From: JAMZMI01 sp039944535
GTDB lineage: Bacteria; Bacteroidota; Bacteroidia; Cytophagales; Cyclobacteriaceae
Direction: 5' to 3'
NCBI GenBank assembly: GCA_039944535.1
Contig: JBDUYP010000018.1
Span: 31,869 to 95,868, forward strand
Length of the DNA stretch: 64,000 nucleotides
In this document: positions 33,146 through 43,363 of the stretch, piece after piece
Layout of the letters: the number at the start of each line of letters is the position of its first letter
How positions within the stretch are numbered: the stretch's first letter is position 1
Position numbers and translations under genes: made by a program
Notes under the pieces: model-generated
The model's database searches: none
Seen by the model: only the letters and a program-made list of their open reading frames with translations
What the model was told of the DNA's origin: nothing

Positions 33146-34390
33146 ATGACAAAAAAAGCAAAACTCCACCTGTTTGAAGCATTCGGGGTGGAACTCGAAT
33201 ATATGATCGTAAGTAAGCAGACACTTGATGTCTTGCCTATTTCAGATCTATTGTTGACGGATGAATATGGTCAAATACAGGGTGAATGGGAGCATGGAGA
33301 CATAGCCTGGAGCAACGAACTGGTGGGGCACGTAATAGAAATAAAATCCAATGGGCCTAAACCTGATTTGAAAGCGTTATCCGATTCATTTCATGAAAAT
33401 ATCAAGGTGATTAACAAGCGATTATCGGCGCATAATGCCATGTTGTTGTCGTCTGCCGCCCACCCTTGGATGAACCCCAATACTGAAACTGTGCTGTGGG
33501 CACATGATAGCCATGAGATATACCAAATGTACGATAGCATATTTGGGTGCAAAGGTCATGGCTGGTCCAATCTGCAGAGTACACATATTAACCTGCCCTT
33601 TTATGATGATGAGGAGTTTTCAAAGCTTCATACTGCTATTCGGTTTTTGCTTCCGCTCATTCCATCTCTCACGGCATCTTCTCCCATCTTGAGAGAGAAA
33701 TTTACGGAGTATTATGATCGCCGACTCTACTACTATGAGCGCAATCAGTCCAATATTCCCGTGTTGACCGGTAGGGTGATACCTGAGCGGATTTATTCAA
33801 AGCATGGTTACCAGAAATACATTTATGATAAAATAACTGAAGCTTTAAGACCCCACAACTCGAATGGTCTGCTAAACCCGATTTGGATGAACTCTCGTGG
33901 AGCCATTGCCAGATTTGATAGAGGTGCTGTTGAGATTCGTATCATAGACATACAGGAATGTGCTCAGTCCGATTTAGCTGTTGTGGCCTTCTTGGTAGAA
34001 ATTCTCAAACTTTTGGTTGGAGGAAATTGGATTTCTTTTGAAAAACAAAAGTCTTTTTCTACTGATGCGCTTCAGGAAATTTTTCATGATACTGTCAGAT
34101 CAGGATCAAAAACTAAAATCGAGTCTACAACGTATCGGGAATGCTTTGGGGTGGATGAGGAAACCGGCCAAGCATCAACTATTTGGAGGGAGATATACAA
34201 AACTGTTACTGAAAAAGGAACATCAGAGTTTGAGGTTTGGAAGCCAACAATCCGAAGGATGATCCAAAGTGGAACTTTGGCGGAGCGAATTATTGCAGCA
34301 GTAGATGACGACTATTCTCATGAAAATATATTAAGGATATACAGAGAGCTGAGTGAATGTCTCAAAAATGGGGAACTTTTTAGGGCATGA
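33146..34390 (+). CDS. GCS2-family carboxylate-amine ligase
   Basis: 414 residues of the glutamate-cysteine ligase type 2 family. The metal-binding start is FEAFGVELEYMIV (Glu16, Glu18), followed by the HPWMNP segment and SNLQSTHINLPF, which matches the substrate-binding region, and RFDRGAVEIRIIDIQEC near the end. The family forms amide bonds between amino acids using ATP. Paired with a RimK-like ligase it would add a second residue, rather than make glutathione; no glutathione synthetase is nearby. It overlaps the next gene by ATGA. Confidence 0.9.
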   Translation: MTKKAKLHLFEAFGVELEYMIVSKQTLDVLPISDLLLTDEYGQIQGEWEHGDIAWSNELVGHVIEIKSNGPKPDLKALSDSFHENIKVINKRLSAHNAMLLSSAAHPWMNPNTETVLWAHDSHEIYQMYDSIFGCKGHGWSNLQSTHINLPFYDDEEFSKLHTAIRFLLPLIPSLTASSPILREKFTEYYDRRLYYYERNQSNIPVLTGRVIPERIYSKHGYQKYIYDKITEALRPHNSNGLLNPIWMNSRGAIARFDRGAVEIRIIDIQECAQSDLAVVAFLVEILKLLVGGNWISFEKQKSFSTDALQEIFHDTVRSGSKTKIESTTYRECFGVDEETGQASTIWREIYKTVTEKGTSEFEVWKPTIRRMIQSGTLAERIIAAVDDDYSHENILRIYRELSECLKNGELFRA

Positions 34391-35070
34391 AAAGCACAGT
34401 TTTTGTTGTGACCTGTGAACACGCAGGCAACAGAGTTCCCAAGTGTTTTTCCAACCTCTTTGTCTCAGCAAAAACAGACTTGCATTCGCACAAGGGCTGG
34501 GATATTGGGGCGATTGAAATCGCTACTTATTTAGCTCAGAAGTTGGGCGTTTCGCTTTTTCGGTTTGACTATACCCGGCTTCTTATTGAGGTAAACAGAT
34601 CCCTCGATTCGCCAGAGTTATTTTCTAAATATTCGAAAGAATTACAAACTGATCAAAAGCAGTACCTCATTGATACTTATTACCAGCCATACCGAAAAAG
34701 TATAGAGTACCGGATTTCGGATCAAATCAATTCTGGTCATCGCGTGATTCATCTTTCTATTCACACATTTACTCCGATATGGGATGGAGAAGGAAGAAAT
34801 GTGGATATAGGATTTTTATTTGATGAGGCCCGGCTGCTTGAAAAGAAGTTCTGCACTAACTGGCGTACAAGAATCGAGAGCATTACGAATAACTACTTCA
34901 TAGTGCACAACCAGCCATATGCTGGAGCAGATGATGGTTTAACCACTTTTCTAAGAACTAGATTTTTGGAGAGCGACTATCTGGGCTTAGAGGTTGAAGT
35001 CAATCAAAAATTTAAATTTGATCAACGATTGGAAATATCTGATCTTTTGCACCGGTCTATAATCGTGTAG
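34387..35070 (+). CDS. N-formylglutamate amidohydrolase-family protein
   Basis: 227 residues with the family motifs VTCEHAGNRVP (Glu11, His12), SHKGWDIGA (His35, Asp39), RLLIEVNRS and HLSIHTFTP. Named members hydrolyse N-formylglutamate in histidine breakdown, but no other hut gene is present. As last gene of the C39/ATP-grasp/GCS2 set it more likely removes an acyl or amino-acyl group from the product made by the two ligases. It begins within the GCS2 stop. Confidence 0.88.
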   Translation: MKSTVFVVTCEHAGNRVPKCFSNLFVSAKTDLHSHKGWDIGAIEIATYLAQKLGVSLFRFDYTRLLIEVNRSLDSPELFSKYSKELQTDQKQYLIDTYYQPYRKSIEYRISDQINSGHRVIHLSIHTFTPIWDGEGRNVDIGFLFDEARLLEKKFCTNWRTRIESITNNYFIVHNQPYAGADDGLTTFLRTRFLESDYLGLEVEVNQKFKFDQRLEISDLLHRSIIV

Positions 35071-35149
35071 TTAGGTTTGAATAATCTGGATTAATAATTG
35101 TCATTGATTAACTTGTTGATATAACAGATTAAATAAACCGCTTTGAGTG

Positions 35150-37774
35150 ATGGTTTTTAAAACCAAAAAGAAGTCTAGAACTATTCGTATAGGAGTCATC
35201 ATACTGATTGTGTATGTTGTTGTGGCTGCTGTTGCCACACTCAAACTTCAAAAAACCAATGCACAACATGAATTGATGGAGATTCAGAGAAGTCTTGATG
35301 TGCATCGGGATGGGCTTCAGGATCTGATAGATCGGGGTTTTGTAGAGTCAGCAAGCCTAAGATCAATAGTGGCTGAGTTGAAAGAATCGGGTCAATTGTC
35401 ACGAGAGGTTATTAATAAGATACTCAAGTCCAACGTACTCAATAACAGGGATTTCCTCGGCCTTTGGATGGTGTGGGAGCCAGATGCATTTGATGGTCAG
35501 GATCGACAGAATGTCGACTTGGTGGGCAGTAATGAAGAAGGACGATTTGTTCCCTATTGGCATTGGCAGGGGGACTCTGTGATAGTAGAGAACTGCATGT
35601 TTTTCGACGAGCAGGATTACTATCAGCTGCCTAAAATGAACCTGCAGCCTTATCTTTTAGAACCGTACAAATATCCCGTGGCAGGATCAGATAGCTTATT
35701 GATCAGCGTCGTATTACCCATTCATAATAATGGAGAATTTCAGGGTGTTGTTGGGGCAGATTTGAGTTTGAGGTCTATTACCAATATTGTCAATCGCTTG
35801 TCTCAAGCTGAAGGAGGCAAGAGCTATCTTGTATCTGATAATGGAACCATTGTCGTTCATCCTGATCCCAACTCAATTGGTAAACTTTCCAACTTTAAGT
35901 TTTTGGAAAATGGGCTGAAGGAAGGGGACTATTTCGAAAAGGATAAACTGACTTTAGTTTCTAAATTCAAGCACTCACCCGAAGCAAAGTCGTGGTATTT
36001 GATTTTAGAAATTCCAGAAAGAGCAGTCCAGGATGAATTTGTGTCCATTCGTCTAAATTTGCTCCTCCTTGCGGGAGTATCAGCCTTTACTATCTTCCTA
36101 CTTGTAGGCTATAGTGCCAATCGCCAAAAAGCAAATGAGCGAGAACGCCAGCGCGTGGAAGATCAGCTATATCAGGCTGGAGCACGACTTACTTCTCATA
36201 TTGAAGGCCTCAATCCACCCAGCATATATTCATTGGATACAAAATTGAGATATACGGGGTTTAACACGATTCACCATAAGGAGATGAAAGAAATTTTTGG
36301 CTATGAGCCCAAAATAGGGGCCTATATGCCTAAAATGATCCCGCAAGAGATTTATGATAGAGCAATGCGCAATTTTCAACGAGTGCTCAGTGGGGAGCAG
36401 TTTAACGTTACAAGCCTTTTTCATGAGCAGTTTTTTTCGCAAAGTTTTAACCCTGTGTATGATCAACACAAGGAGGTAGTAGGTTTTACAAGTAGTGTCC
36501 ATGAGGTGACAGATAGAGTCAAAGCTGAAATGGAACTGGAGCGCTACCGGGATCAACTGGAAGAATTGGTAGAGGAAAGAACTCAGGAACTGACGCGTCA
36601 GAAAGAGTTTGTACAGGCTGTAATTGACCAAATACCAGCACTCATTTTTGTGAGAAATAGTGAAGGTGAATATATTCTTGTCAATGCGGCAATGGCCAGG
36701 TCATTTGTCATGACTACTGACGAGGTAAAAGGAAAAACAGTTTTCCAAACTCATAAAGATCAGAAAGAGGCCAAGGATTTTTTTGAAGAAGATAAGGAGA
36801 TTTTAGCCACTGGAAAGTCCGTGAGCGGTGATTTTTTGGTATCCATGCCCGCAGGGAAGAGATGGTTGTTTCTGACAAAAAGCAGAATGATGGTCAATGA
36901 CAAGCCGCATGTATTGGGTGTACACGTGGATGTCACACATATCAAGGGTGTGCAACTGGAATTAGCCAATGCAAATGACGAGCTAATGCTTGCCATGGAA
37001 AAGCTTAAGTCCACACAAATGCGCCTTGTCGAGTCTGAAAAGATGGCATCTATTGGTCAGTTAACAGCGGGGCTGGCTCATGAGATCAACAATCCTATCA
37101 ATTATGTGGCCGGAAATGTAGGTGTTATAAGGCGCAATATTCAGGATATGAAGGCCATGATAAGTACCCGTAGTACCGATGGACAAGAGATGGTTGAAGC
37201 GGGCTTGATGGATCTTTGTATCGAAATGGAAAACCTGCTTGATGGCGTCAAAGAAGGAACAGATCGAGTAGTGGGGCTGATTAAGGATCTGAGCACATTC
37301 TCTGGTCCAGGTACCTCTGTTTCAAATGGAGTGGTCAAAGTCAATGAGTGTATAGAATCAACAGTCAATTTGGTAAAGCACCAGGCCGGCAAGAAAATAG
37401 TTTTTAATCTCCAACTGGAAGATACTCCGGCATTTGAAGGAAACCCGCAGCACCTCAAGCAGGTGCTGCTCAACATGCTCACAAACTCTTTTCAGGCCAT
37501 TGATGACAATGGAGAGATTACAGTGCGTTCGTTCAAGAGCGAAAGCAACATTCACATTGAGATAAGCGATACGGGAACAGGAATCAGTAAAAAAATAATC
37601 AATCGAATTTTTGAGCCGTTTTTCACAACCAAGGAAGTAGGCGAGGGTACAGGCTTGGGACTTGCTATATCGTATAACCTAATCAAAGATATGGGTGGTT
37701 TTATTGATGTGGACAGTATAAAGCGAAAGGGGACGACCTTTAAAATAACCTTACCCATTCGATCAATGGCCTAA
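35150..37774 (+). CDS. Sensor histidine kinase with extracellular Cache and two PAS domains
   Basis: 874 residues. Membrane helix about 12-32, periplasmic dCache domain (about 40-295) with YWHWQGDSV and GVVGADLSLRSI, second helix about 300-322, then PAS (about 345-460), a coiled coil with EELVEERTQELTRQKEFV, a second PAS (about 485-600), HisKA with phospho-acceptor in AGLAHEINNPINY, and an HATPase with EPFFTTKEVGEGTGLGLAIS. A hybrid receiver is absent, and no regulator gene is adjacent. GTG at 35147 is an alternative start. It senses a small extracellular ligand, not identifiable here. Confidence 0.94.
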   Translation: MVFKTKKKSRTIRIGVIILIVYVVVAAVATLKLQKTNAQHELMEIQRSLDVHRDGLQDLIDRGFVESASLRSIVAELKESGQLSREVINKILKSNVLNNRDFLGLWMVWEPDAFDGQDRQNVDLVGSNEEGRFVPYWHWQGDSVIVENCMFFDEQDYYQLPKMNLQPYLLEPYKYPVAGSDSLLISVVLPIHNNGEFQGVVGADLSLRSITNIVNRLSQAEGGKSYLVSDNGTIVVHPDPNSIGKLSNFKFLENGLKEGDYFEKDKLTLVSKFKHSPEAKSWYLILEIPERAVQDEFVSIRLNLLLLAGVSAFTIFLLVGYSANRQKANERERQRVEDQLYQAGARLTSHIEGLNPPSIYSLDTKLRYTGFNTIHHKEMKEIFGYEPKIGAYMPKMIPQEIYDRAMRNFQRVLSGEQFNVTSLFHEQFFSQSFNPVYDQHKEVVGFTSSVHEVTDRVKAEMELERYRDQLEELVEERTQELTRQKEFVQAVIDQIPALIFVRNSEGEYILVNAAMARSFVMTTDEVKGKTVFQTHKDQKEAKDFFEEDKEILATGKSVSGDFLVSMPAGKRWLFLTKSRMMVNDKPHVLGVHVDVTHIKGVQLELANANDELMLAMEKLKSTQMRLVESEKMASIGQLTAGLAHEINNPINYVAGNVGVIRRNIQDMKAMISTRSTDGQEMVEAGLMDLCIEMENLLDGVKEGTDRVVGLIKDLSTFSGPGTSVSNGVVKVNECIESTVNLVKHQAGKKIVFNLQLEDTPAFEGNPQHLKQVLLNMLTNSFQAIDDNGEITVRSFKSESNIHIEISDTGTGISKKIINRIFEPFFTTKEVGEGTGLGLAISYNLIKDMGGFIDVDSIKRKGTTFKITLPIRSMA

Positions 37775-37865
37775 ACTCCTGTTCATCTTGCAAAAATCCC
37801 TATTCATCCTTGTGAGCTTCTCAAACCCTCTAAAAATGGTCATATTCGTTCAACAGCGATGAGAA

Positions 37866-38294
37866 ATGAAAGAAAAAATATTAAAACACTTTGCCCATAC
37901 TTACAATGGAAGTATGGTTTATTCGGGTACTGAGGAGATTCTGGAGCAGAACATTCGAGTTGAAATGCTAACAGATATTTTAGTCAAAGTTTCATTCGAA
38001 ACTGAGATTGGGACTGTTGTGTTTAGGGCGTTGGCTTCCGATCACGACGAAGGCAATCTTCTCTATATTCAGAATCGAGTTACCGGAGAATACATACTTC
38101 AGGGTGTAAGCGGCTTTGTGTACAAAAAGCCCAATGTACATGGTGGATTCGTCAACAATCTGAACTCATTCTACTTTCACCTACGAATAGATTTTTTCAG
38201 CGGCACTACACGTGAATACTATTTTGTTGGTCAGGAAACAGTGAAAGAAGGGCTTTACAATAAAGTCAATGACTCTACAAAAGCGGTGGCCTAA
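37866..38294 (+). CDS. Unknown 142-residue protein
   Basis: No family recognised. The protein is beta-rich, without signal peptide or membrane segment, and contains repeated aromatic strands (NSFYFHLRIDFFSGTTREYYF). Composition is protein-like throughout. The stop overlaps the stop of the convergent lipase gene. It may be a small ligand-binding or adaptor domain; there is no evidence to choose. Confidence 0.75.
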   Translation: MKEKILKHFAHTYNGSMVYSGTEEILEQNIRVEMLTDILVKVSFETEIGTVVFRALASDHDEGNLLYIQNRVTGEYILQGVSGFVYKKPNVHGGFVNNLNSFYFHLRIDFFSGTTREYYFVGQETVKEGLYNKVNDSTKAVA

Positions 38295-39124
38295 TCAGTA
38301 TTTTTTATCCATTCTGCAAGCATTTTGAGAGCCTCAAATCTTTCCAGATCGTTGTGAGGCTCATGATAAACCCCATCCAATAAATGCCAATCAAACAGAG
38401 AATTTGATTTGGCAAATTGCTCAGTAGCTGTATAGTCAATAATCATATCGGAAGACCCATGATAGATGAGTCCGCGTGTTTTAATACTGGACGCTCCTGA
38501 CATAGCTTTTTCACAGCCTGCATCTATGATTTGAAACAAACCTGCTGAAATCATTCCGTGAACCAAAGGGTCGTCTTTATACTTCTTTACCTCCTCAGGG
38601 TCTTTGCTAATATGACTAATATCCAGTCCGTTGTGTTCGGAAAAAGCCGGCCAAATTTTTGACATTAATCTGCCGAGTTGCATTTTTATTTTTGGGGGCT
38701 CAAATGCGAGTTTGAGCCAGGGGGCTGATAGAATGAAACCCGAAATCTCTTTTGATTTATTCTCCATCATGAAATTGGCCACAAGGTTGCCACCCATACT
38801 GTGTCCCATGATGAATAGCGGCAGGTCGTTGTACATCTCTCTGGCTGCCTTCACCAGTTCTTCAATATCTCTGAGCAGCACTTCTTGAGATGGTGCGTGT
38901 CCCCGCGTGCCTTTAGAGAGTCCGTGTCCTCTCAAATCCATTGCAAAAACGGCTACATTGTGATCGGAGAGGTAGCGTGCCACATGCTCATATCGTCCGC
39001 TGTGTTCTCCATGACCATGAACGATGCACAGTATTTTTTCCGTTTGTTGGGGGATCCAATATTGATAGAATAGCTTCAGTCCATCAGAACCAAGTAGCGA
39101 GTTAGTTTCGGCCGTCATGCTCAT
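38291..39124 (-). CDS. Alpha/beta hydrolase, monoacylglycerol lipase-like
   Basis: 277 residues in the serine aminopeptidase S33/monoglyceride lipase group. The oxyanion segment is VHGHGEHSGRY, the nucleophile is Ser109 in MGHSMGGNL, the acid is in GSSDMIIDY, and the His is in GVYHEPHND. No signal peptide, so probably cytoplasmic. It probably hydrolyses monoacylglycerol or lysophospholipid. The next gene, divergent, is a patatin-like lipid hydrolase, so a shared role in lipid turnover is plausible. Confidence 0.92.
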   Translation of the reverse strand: MSMTAETNSLLGSDGLKLFYQYWIPQQTEKILCIVHGHGEHSGRYEHVARYLSDHNVAVFAMDLRGHGLSKGTRGHAPSQEVLLRDIEELVKAAREMYNDLPLFIMGHSMGGNLVANFMMENKSKEISGFILSAPWLKLAFEPPKIKMQLGRLMSKIWPAFSEHNGLDISHISKDPEEVKKYKDDPLVHGMISAGLFQIIDAGCEKAMSGASSIKTRGLIYHGSSDMIIDYTATEQFAKSNSLFDWHLLDGVYHEPHNDLERFEALKMLAEWIKNTD

Positions 39125-39177
39125 GTGTTTGAGTCTAAATTATATAAATTATTCCTGACAAAGGACTTTATCACCTC

Positions 39178-41448
39178 ATGATCAAAAACAGTAGACTTTT
39201 CTATTCATTTCCAATCCGGCTGGTCTTGATGCAACTTAAGCGAAACCCAGTTTTGATAGGCATTTGGGTTTTGCTTATTGTGCTTTTTTCTGGAGGTATA
39301 GGTAAGATATACGGTGTACACTACCTGTTTCTCGATCCGGAATATTTGAACCGCGTTGACTTCCTGAGCTTCTTTATAGTTGGGCTTAGCTTTGGCTGCT
39401 TTACCATGGCCTATCACATCACAGGCTACATACTTGACGGCTATCGTTTTTCATTTGTGGGTGTACTAGAGCGTCCTTTTGCCAAGTTCACACTTAATAA
39501 TAGTATTCTCCCATTATTCACGGGACTTATCTATTTAACTATGATTATCCGGTTTCAGCTGTTGAATGAGATGGCTTCCGGGTTTCAGCTCGTATTTAAC
39601 CTGGGAGGTTTTCTGGTTGGCGTCACAGCAGTGATAACAGGGTTTATTTATTATTTCAGGTTCACCAATAGCGATATATTCAAGTATCTGTCAGGTAGTG
39701 TGGATCAGCGGCTGATGAAAGTTGGGATTAGCCGGGAGACGGTCATGGATCGGCTGAAAAACAGAAAGCAAAATAAATATAGAGTGGACACCTATTTCGA
39801 CTTAAAATTGAGATTGAGGTCGTGCCATGGGCTGAATGATTTTTATGATAAAAAGGCTTTGATCAAGGTGTTTGATCAAAACCATATGAACTCAGTGATT
39901 TTAGAATTGGGGGTAATAGTTGTGATCCTTGTTTTGGGTTACTTCATGGAAAATCCAATTTTTCAAATACCCGCTGCTGCCAGCGTGCTCCTAATGATGA
40001 CCATCTTGGTTATGATAGTAGGTGCCATATCCTACTGGCTGAAAGAGTGGGGTACAGCCTTTGTGTTTGCTCTCTTCTTAATAATAAACATCATGGTTAA
40101 GATAGGTGTGCTTAAGGGCACTTATGAGGTTAGGGGACTTGACTATAGTGGGCAGAAAGCAGACTATACGCTGGAAAATCTGGTGTCAATGCAAGATAGC
40201 AACCAGGTTGAAAAAGACTTTTTTGAAGGAATAAAGGTGCTGAATAACTGGAAATCTCGCCAGACCGAATTGAAACCTAAGATCGTTTTTTTGTGTGTGA
40301 GCGGAGGAGGCCAGCGAGCCGCATTGTGGACAGTAAATGTGATGCAGAGGCTTGATCAGGAACTTGAAGGCCAACTTTTCAACAAGACATTTATGATAAC
40401 AGGAGCCTCTGGAGGAATGATAGGTGCGGCCTATTACAGAGACATCCTGCAAATGGATGATTCAGCTCGGCCTAGTCCCGAGGAGCAACTTGAAAATATA
40501 GGCAAGGATAACCTTAATTCTGTGATCTATAGTCTTTTGGTCAATGATGCCTTTTTTCGGGTTCGTAAAACAAAATTTTCTGGCCGCACTCACTCGAAAG
40601 ATAGGGGGTATGTGTTTGAAGAAAACCTAAATAGAAATCTCGATTATGTCTTCCGGGAGAAGCTAAGCGATTATAAAAAGGATGAACTATCCGCTCGGAT
40701 ACCGCTGCTCCTGTTGGCCCCTGTTATTGCCAATGATGGCCGTAAACTTTATCTTTCAAACCTTCCTGTAGCATTCATGAACGTGAGTCCCACAGGCAAG
40801 TCCATGAGTGAAAAGGTATGGAGTGTTGATTTTAATAGCATGTACAGAGAACAGGGTAGTGAGGGACTCAACTTTTTGTCGGCATTGCGAATGTCAGCCT
40901 CTTTTCCGTATATCACGCCTACAATTAGCCTGCCCAGCGAGCCACGGATGGAGATCATGGATGCAGGGATAGCCGATAATTTTGGTGTGTCAGATGCTGT
41001 TCATTTCATCACCGTGTTTAGGGAATGGATCGAAAAAAACACATCGGGTGTAGAGTTGATCATTATCCGTGATACCCAAAAGCTGGCACCTACGGAAGCC
41101 CAGTCTAACCCTTCCTTTATAGACCGGTTGACTTATCCCATAGCCTCGGTATATAACAACCTTGGAAATATGCAGGACATCAGCAATGATATGAAGATCG
41201 AATATATGAAGCACAGCCTTTCCGTGCCCGTGGGAGTGGCCTCATTTGAATACAATACAGAATCCAATATAGACGTGAAATACCTGATCGAGTCAAAGGC
41301 GGTAGATAGACGCAGGCTTGAACGAGCTTCTCTCAGCTGGCACCTCACTACCAAAGAAAAGCAAAACATCATTGACAACATTCAATCCAAGCCAAATCAG
41401 GCGAATCTGAAACAAGTGAGACATTTTCTGAGTCAGGAAATAGAGTAA
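39178..41448 (+). CDS. Membrane-anchored patatin-like phospholipase
   Basis: 756 residues. The N-terminal ~320 residues hold several membrane helices (clusters near 20-45, 60-85, 110-160 and 240-310). The C-terminal half is a patatin domain: oxyanion loop SGGGQRAALW, nucleophile Ser411 in GASGGM, and the dyad Asp595 in MDAGIADNFG. A membrane-embedded N-terminus on a patatin is less common than soluble forms. It probably trims phospholipids at the inner membrane. It diverges from the lipase gene. Confidence 0.88.
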   Translation: MIKNSRLFYSFPIRLVLMQLKRNPVLIGIWVLLIVLFSGGIGKIYGVHYLFLDPEYLNRVDFLSFFIVGLSFGCFTMAYHITGYILDGYRFSFVGVLERPFAKFTLNNSILPLFTGLIYLTMIIRFQLLNEMASGFQLVFNLGGFLVGVTAVITGFIYYFRFTNSDIFKYLSGSVDQRLMKVGISRETVMDRLKNRKQNKYRVDTYFDLKLRLRSCHGLNDFYDKKALIKVFDQNHMNSVILELGVIVVILVLGYFMENPIFQIPAAASVLLMMTILVMIVGAISYWLKEWGTAFVFALFLIINIMVKIGVLKGTYEVRGLDYSGQKADYTLENLVSMQDSNQVEKDFFEGIKVLNNWKSRQTELKPKIVFLCVSGGGQRAALWTVNVMQRLDQELEGQLFNKTFMITGASGGMIGAAYYRDILQMDDSARPSPEEQLENIGKDNLNSVIYSLLVNDAFFRVRKTKFSGRTHSKDRGYVFEENLNRNLDYVFREKLSDYKKDELSARIPLLLLAPVIANDGRKLYLSNLPVAFMNVSPTGKSMSEKVWSVDFNSMYREQGSEGLNFLSALRMSASFPYITPTISLPSEPRMEIMDAGIADNFGVSDAVHFITVFREWIEKNTSGVELIIIRDTQKLAPTEAQSNPSFIDRLTYPIASVYNNLGNMQDISNDMKIEYMKHSLSVPVGVASFEYNTESNIDVKYLIESKAVDRRRLERASLSWHLTTKEKQNIIDNIQSKPNQANLKQVRHFLSQEIE

Positions 41449-41701
41449 TTCATAACTGCGGCAATACCTGTCTGCAGAAATGCCAGGCCTTAAATAATGC
41501 ACATTAGTCACTTTAAGGAAAGAATGAAGCGGGAGGTAACTAAGTAATTGAAAACAATCATCTATAAATGAATGATCATCTTGAAATTGTACATTTTGAA
41601 AAAGAGCTCAAGAAAAAAGGCACAAGTACCTGCCAATTTTTAGTAATACTTTATATAAATTCTTCCTTAAGAACCAGCTAAGGACAAAGCAGAACCTTGG
41701 C

Positions 41702-43363
41702 ATGAAATTACTTTTCTTAGATAGACTTCTTCACGCTGGGTTAAATGCAGTTGATGATTCATTGGAATACCGCAGGGTACATCTCGTGAATACTTTATCT
41801 GCGCTCACCATTGCTCTGTGTCTTATCCTTACAGTTCTCTTAATTATTGAGGGTTTGTTTCTGCAATGCGCTATAATTATTATGTCTTGCGCGCTGGTTG
41901 GTATGGTCTTTTATTTTAATATCAAAGGGTGGTACGTTTTTTCCAGGAGCTATTATTTGACTTTGGTGACTTTGGTAATATGTGCTACATCCTTTGTAGC
42001 ATATGCTCAGGGAAGGTTTGCTGACATTGAGAATATTTTAGTCGCACTGATGGCTACAGCCATATTTCTGTATAATGGATGGATCAGAGTGGTATTGTAT
42101 TTTGCCCTTTATGGCGTGCTTATAATCCTCAAGTTCTTCAAAGAATATTATGGCGTAGGTGATTTCGGCCTGGAGTTTTATTTGACGCTGCAAAATGTTT
42201 CCATCCTATGTATCGTCATTTTTGCTTTTGCCAGGGCTTTTCGCAGGTCACTGATGCAGACCCTGGAGGAGGTTGAAAAAAGAGATACCATTCTGTATTC
42301 GTTGATTGACAATGTGCCTTTGTTCATTGCGCTGCTAGACAAACAAGGACGCTATGCCATGGTTAATCAGCTTTATGTAGATACGTTTGGGAAAACAAGA
42401 GATGAAATCATTGGTAGTAGTCTTACGGATGTATTACCCAAAAATATCAGTGATAAACATTACCCACTGGTTCAGCAGGCCCTGAGGGGTGAGAGTCCGG
42501 AATTTCTAGAGGAGTCTGTTCTACCTGATGGTACTTGTTATCAGGCTAGTGGTAGGTATGTGCCTATTTTGGATGAAAAGGGCGAGGTTAAAGGTGTTAC
42601 TGTATTTGTAAATGATGTTTCTGATCTTCAAGAAGCTCAGAAAAAGTTGAAAAAGGCCAACCACACCAAGGATCAGCTTCTATCTATTATAGCTCATGAC
42701 CTGAGAAATCCACTGAACTTGTTTCACAGCTTGCTTAGTGTAAACGACGAGGAAATTATGTCCAGGTCTGATTATATGAAATTTAGAAATGGGATCAAGG
42801 ACAAACTCGATAATCTGAGAAAAGTGATGGATGGAATACTAGACTGGTCTAAAACTCAGCTGGAAGGAATTGAAGCCAGTCCGGCGCGTGTTGATTTGCA
42901 ACAAGTGATCATGGAAAATATCAAGCCATATCAAATTTTGATAGATCAAAAGCAAATAAACTTCCACATGTCAGTTCTTGAGGATGTATCCTGTTGGATA
43001 GATCCGGATCATTTCAAAATTGCTATTCGGAATATTATTCACAATGCGTTAAAATACACTCCTGAAAAAGGCAAGGTGAGCATATCCAGTCATGCCGATG
43101 GTGATTATGTTCAATTGGTCATATGTGATGAGGGAGTTGGCATGGACGACAATAAAATTCATGCCATCAAAAACAAGGAAATCCATTCTTCTGCGCCAGG
43201 CACCAAAGATGAAATAGGTTCTGGTTTGGGTCTCAGTTTGACCATGAGTTTATTGGAAGCAAACAACTGTGAGGTACAAATAGAGAGTGAGCAAAAAAAA
43301 GGCACCCGATTCAGTATCAGGATGCCTTGCATTTCTTCTAAAAAGGAGTCTTCGGTTATTTGA
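41702..43363 (+). CDS. PAS sensor histidine kinase with multi-helix membrane domain
   Basis: 553 residues. Five or six hydrophobic helices (about 30-180) make an integral sensory domain. A PAS domain at about 195-310 includes DNVPLFIALLDKQGRYAMVN. HisKA has the phospho-acceptor in SIIAHDLRNPLNLF, and the HATPase has GIGSGLGLSLT-like glycines (EIGSGLGLS). It is an orphan kinase with no neighbouring regulator. Its 3' end overlaps the convergent protease gene by 8 bases. Confidence 0.92.
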   Translation: MKLLFLDRLLHAGLNAVDDSLEYRRVHLVNTLSALTIALCLILTVLLIIEGLFLQCAIIIMSCALVGMVFYFNIKGWYVFSRSYYLTLVTLVICATSFVAYAQGRFADIENILVALMATAIFLYNGWIRVVLYFALYGVLIILKFFKEYYGVGDFGLEFYLTLQNVSILCIVIFAFARAFRRSLMQTLEEVEKRDTILYSLIDNVPLFIALLDKQGRYAMVNQLYVDTFGKTRDEIIGSSLTDVLPKNISDKHYPLVQQALRGESPEFLEESVLPDGTCYQASGRYVPILDEKGEVKGVTVFVNDVSDLQEAQKKLKKANHTKDQLLSIIAHDLRNPLNLFHSLLSVNDEEIMSRSDYMKFRNGIKDKLDNLRKVMDGILDWSKTQLEGIEASPARVDLQQVIMENIKPYQILIDQKQINFHMSVLEDVSCWIDPDHFKIAIRNIIHNALKYTPEKGKVSISSHADGDYVQLVICDEGVGMDDNKIHAIKNKEIHSSAPGTKDEIGSGLGLSLTMSLLEANNCEVQIESEQKKGTRFSIRMPCISSKKESSVI

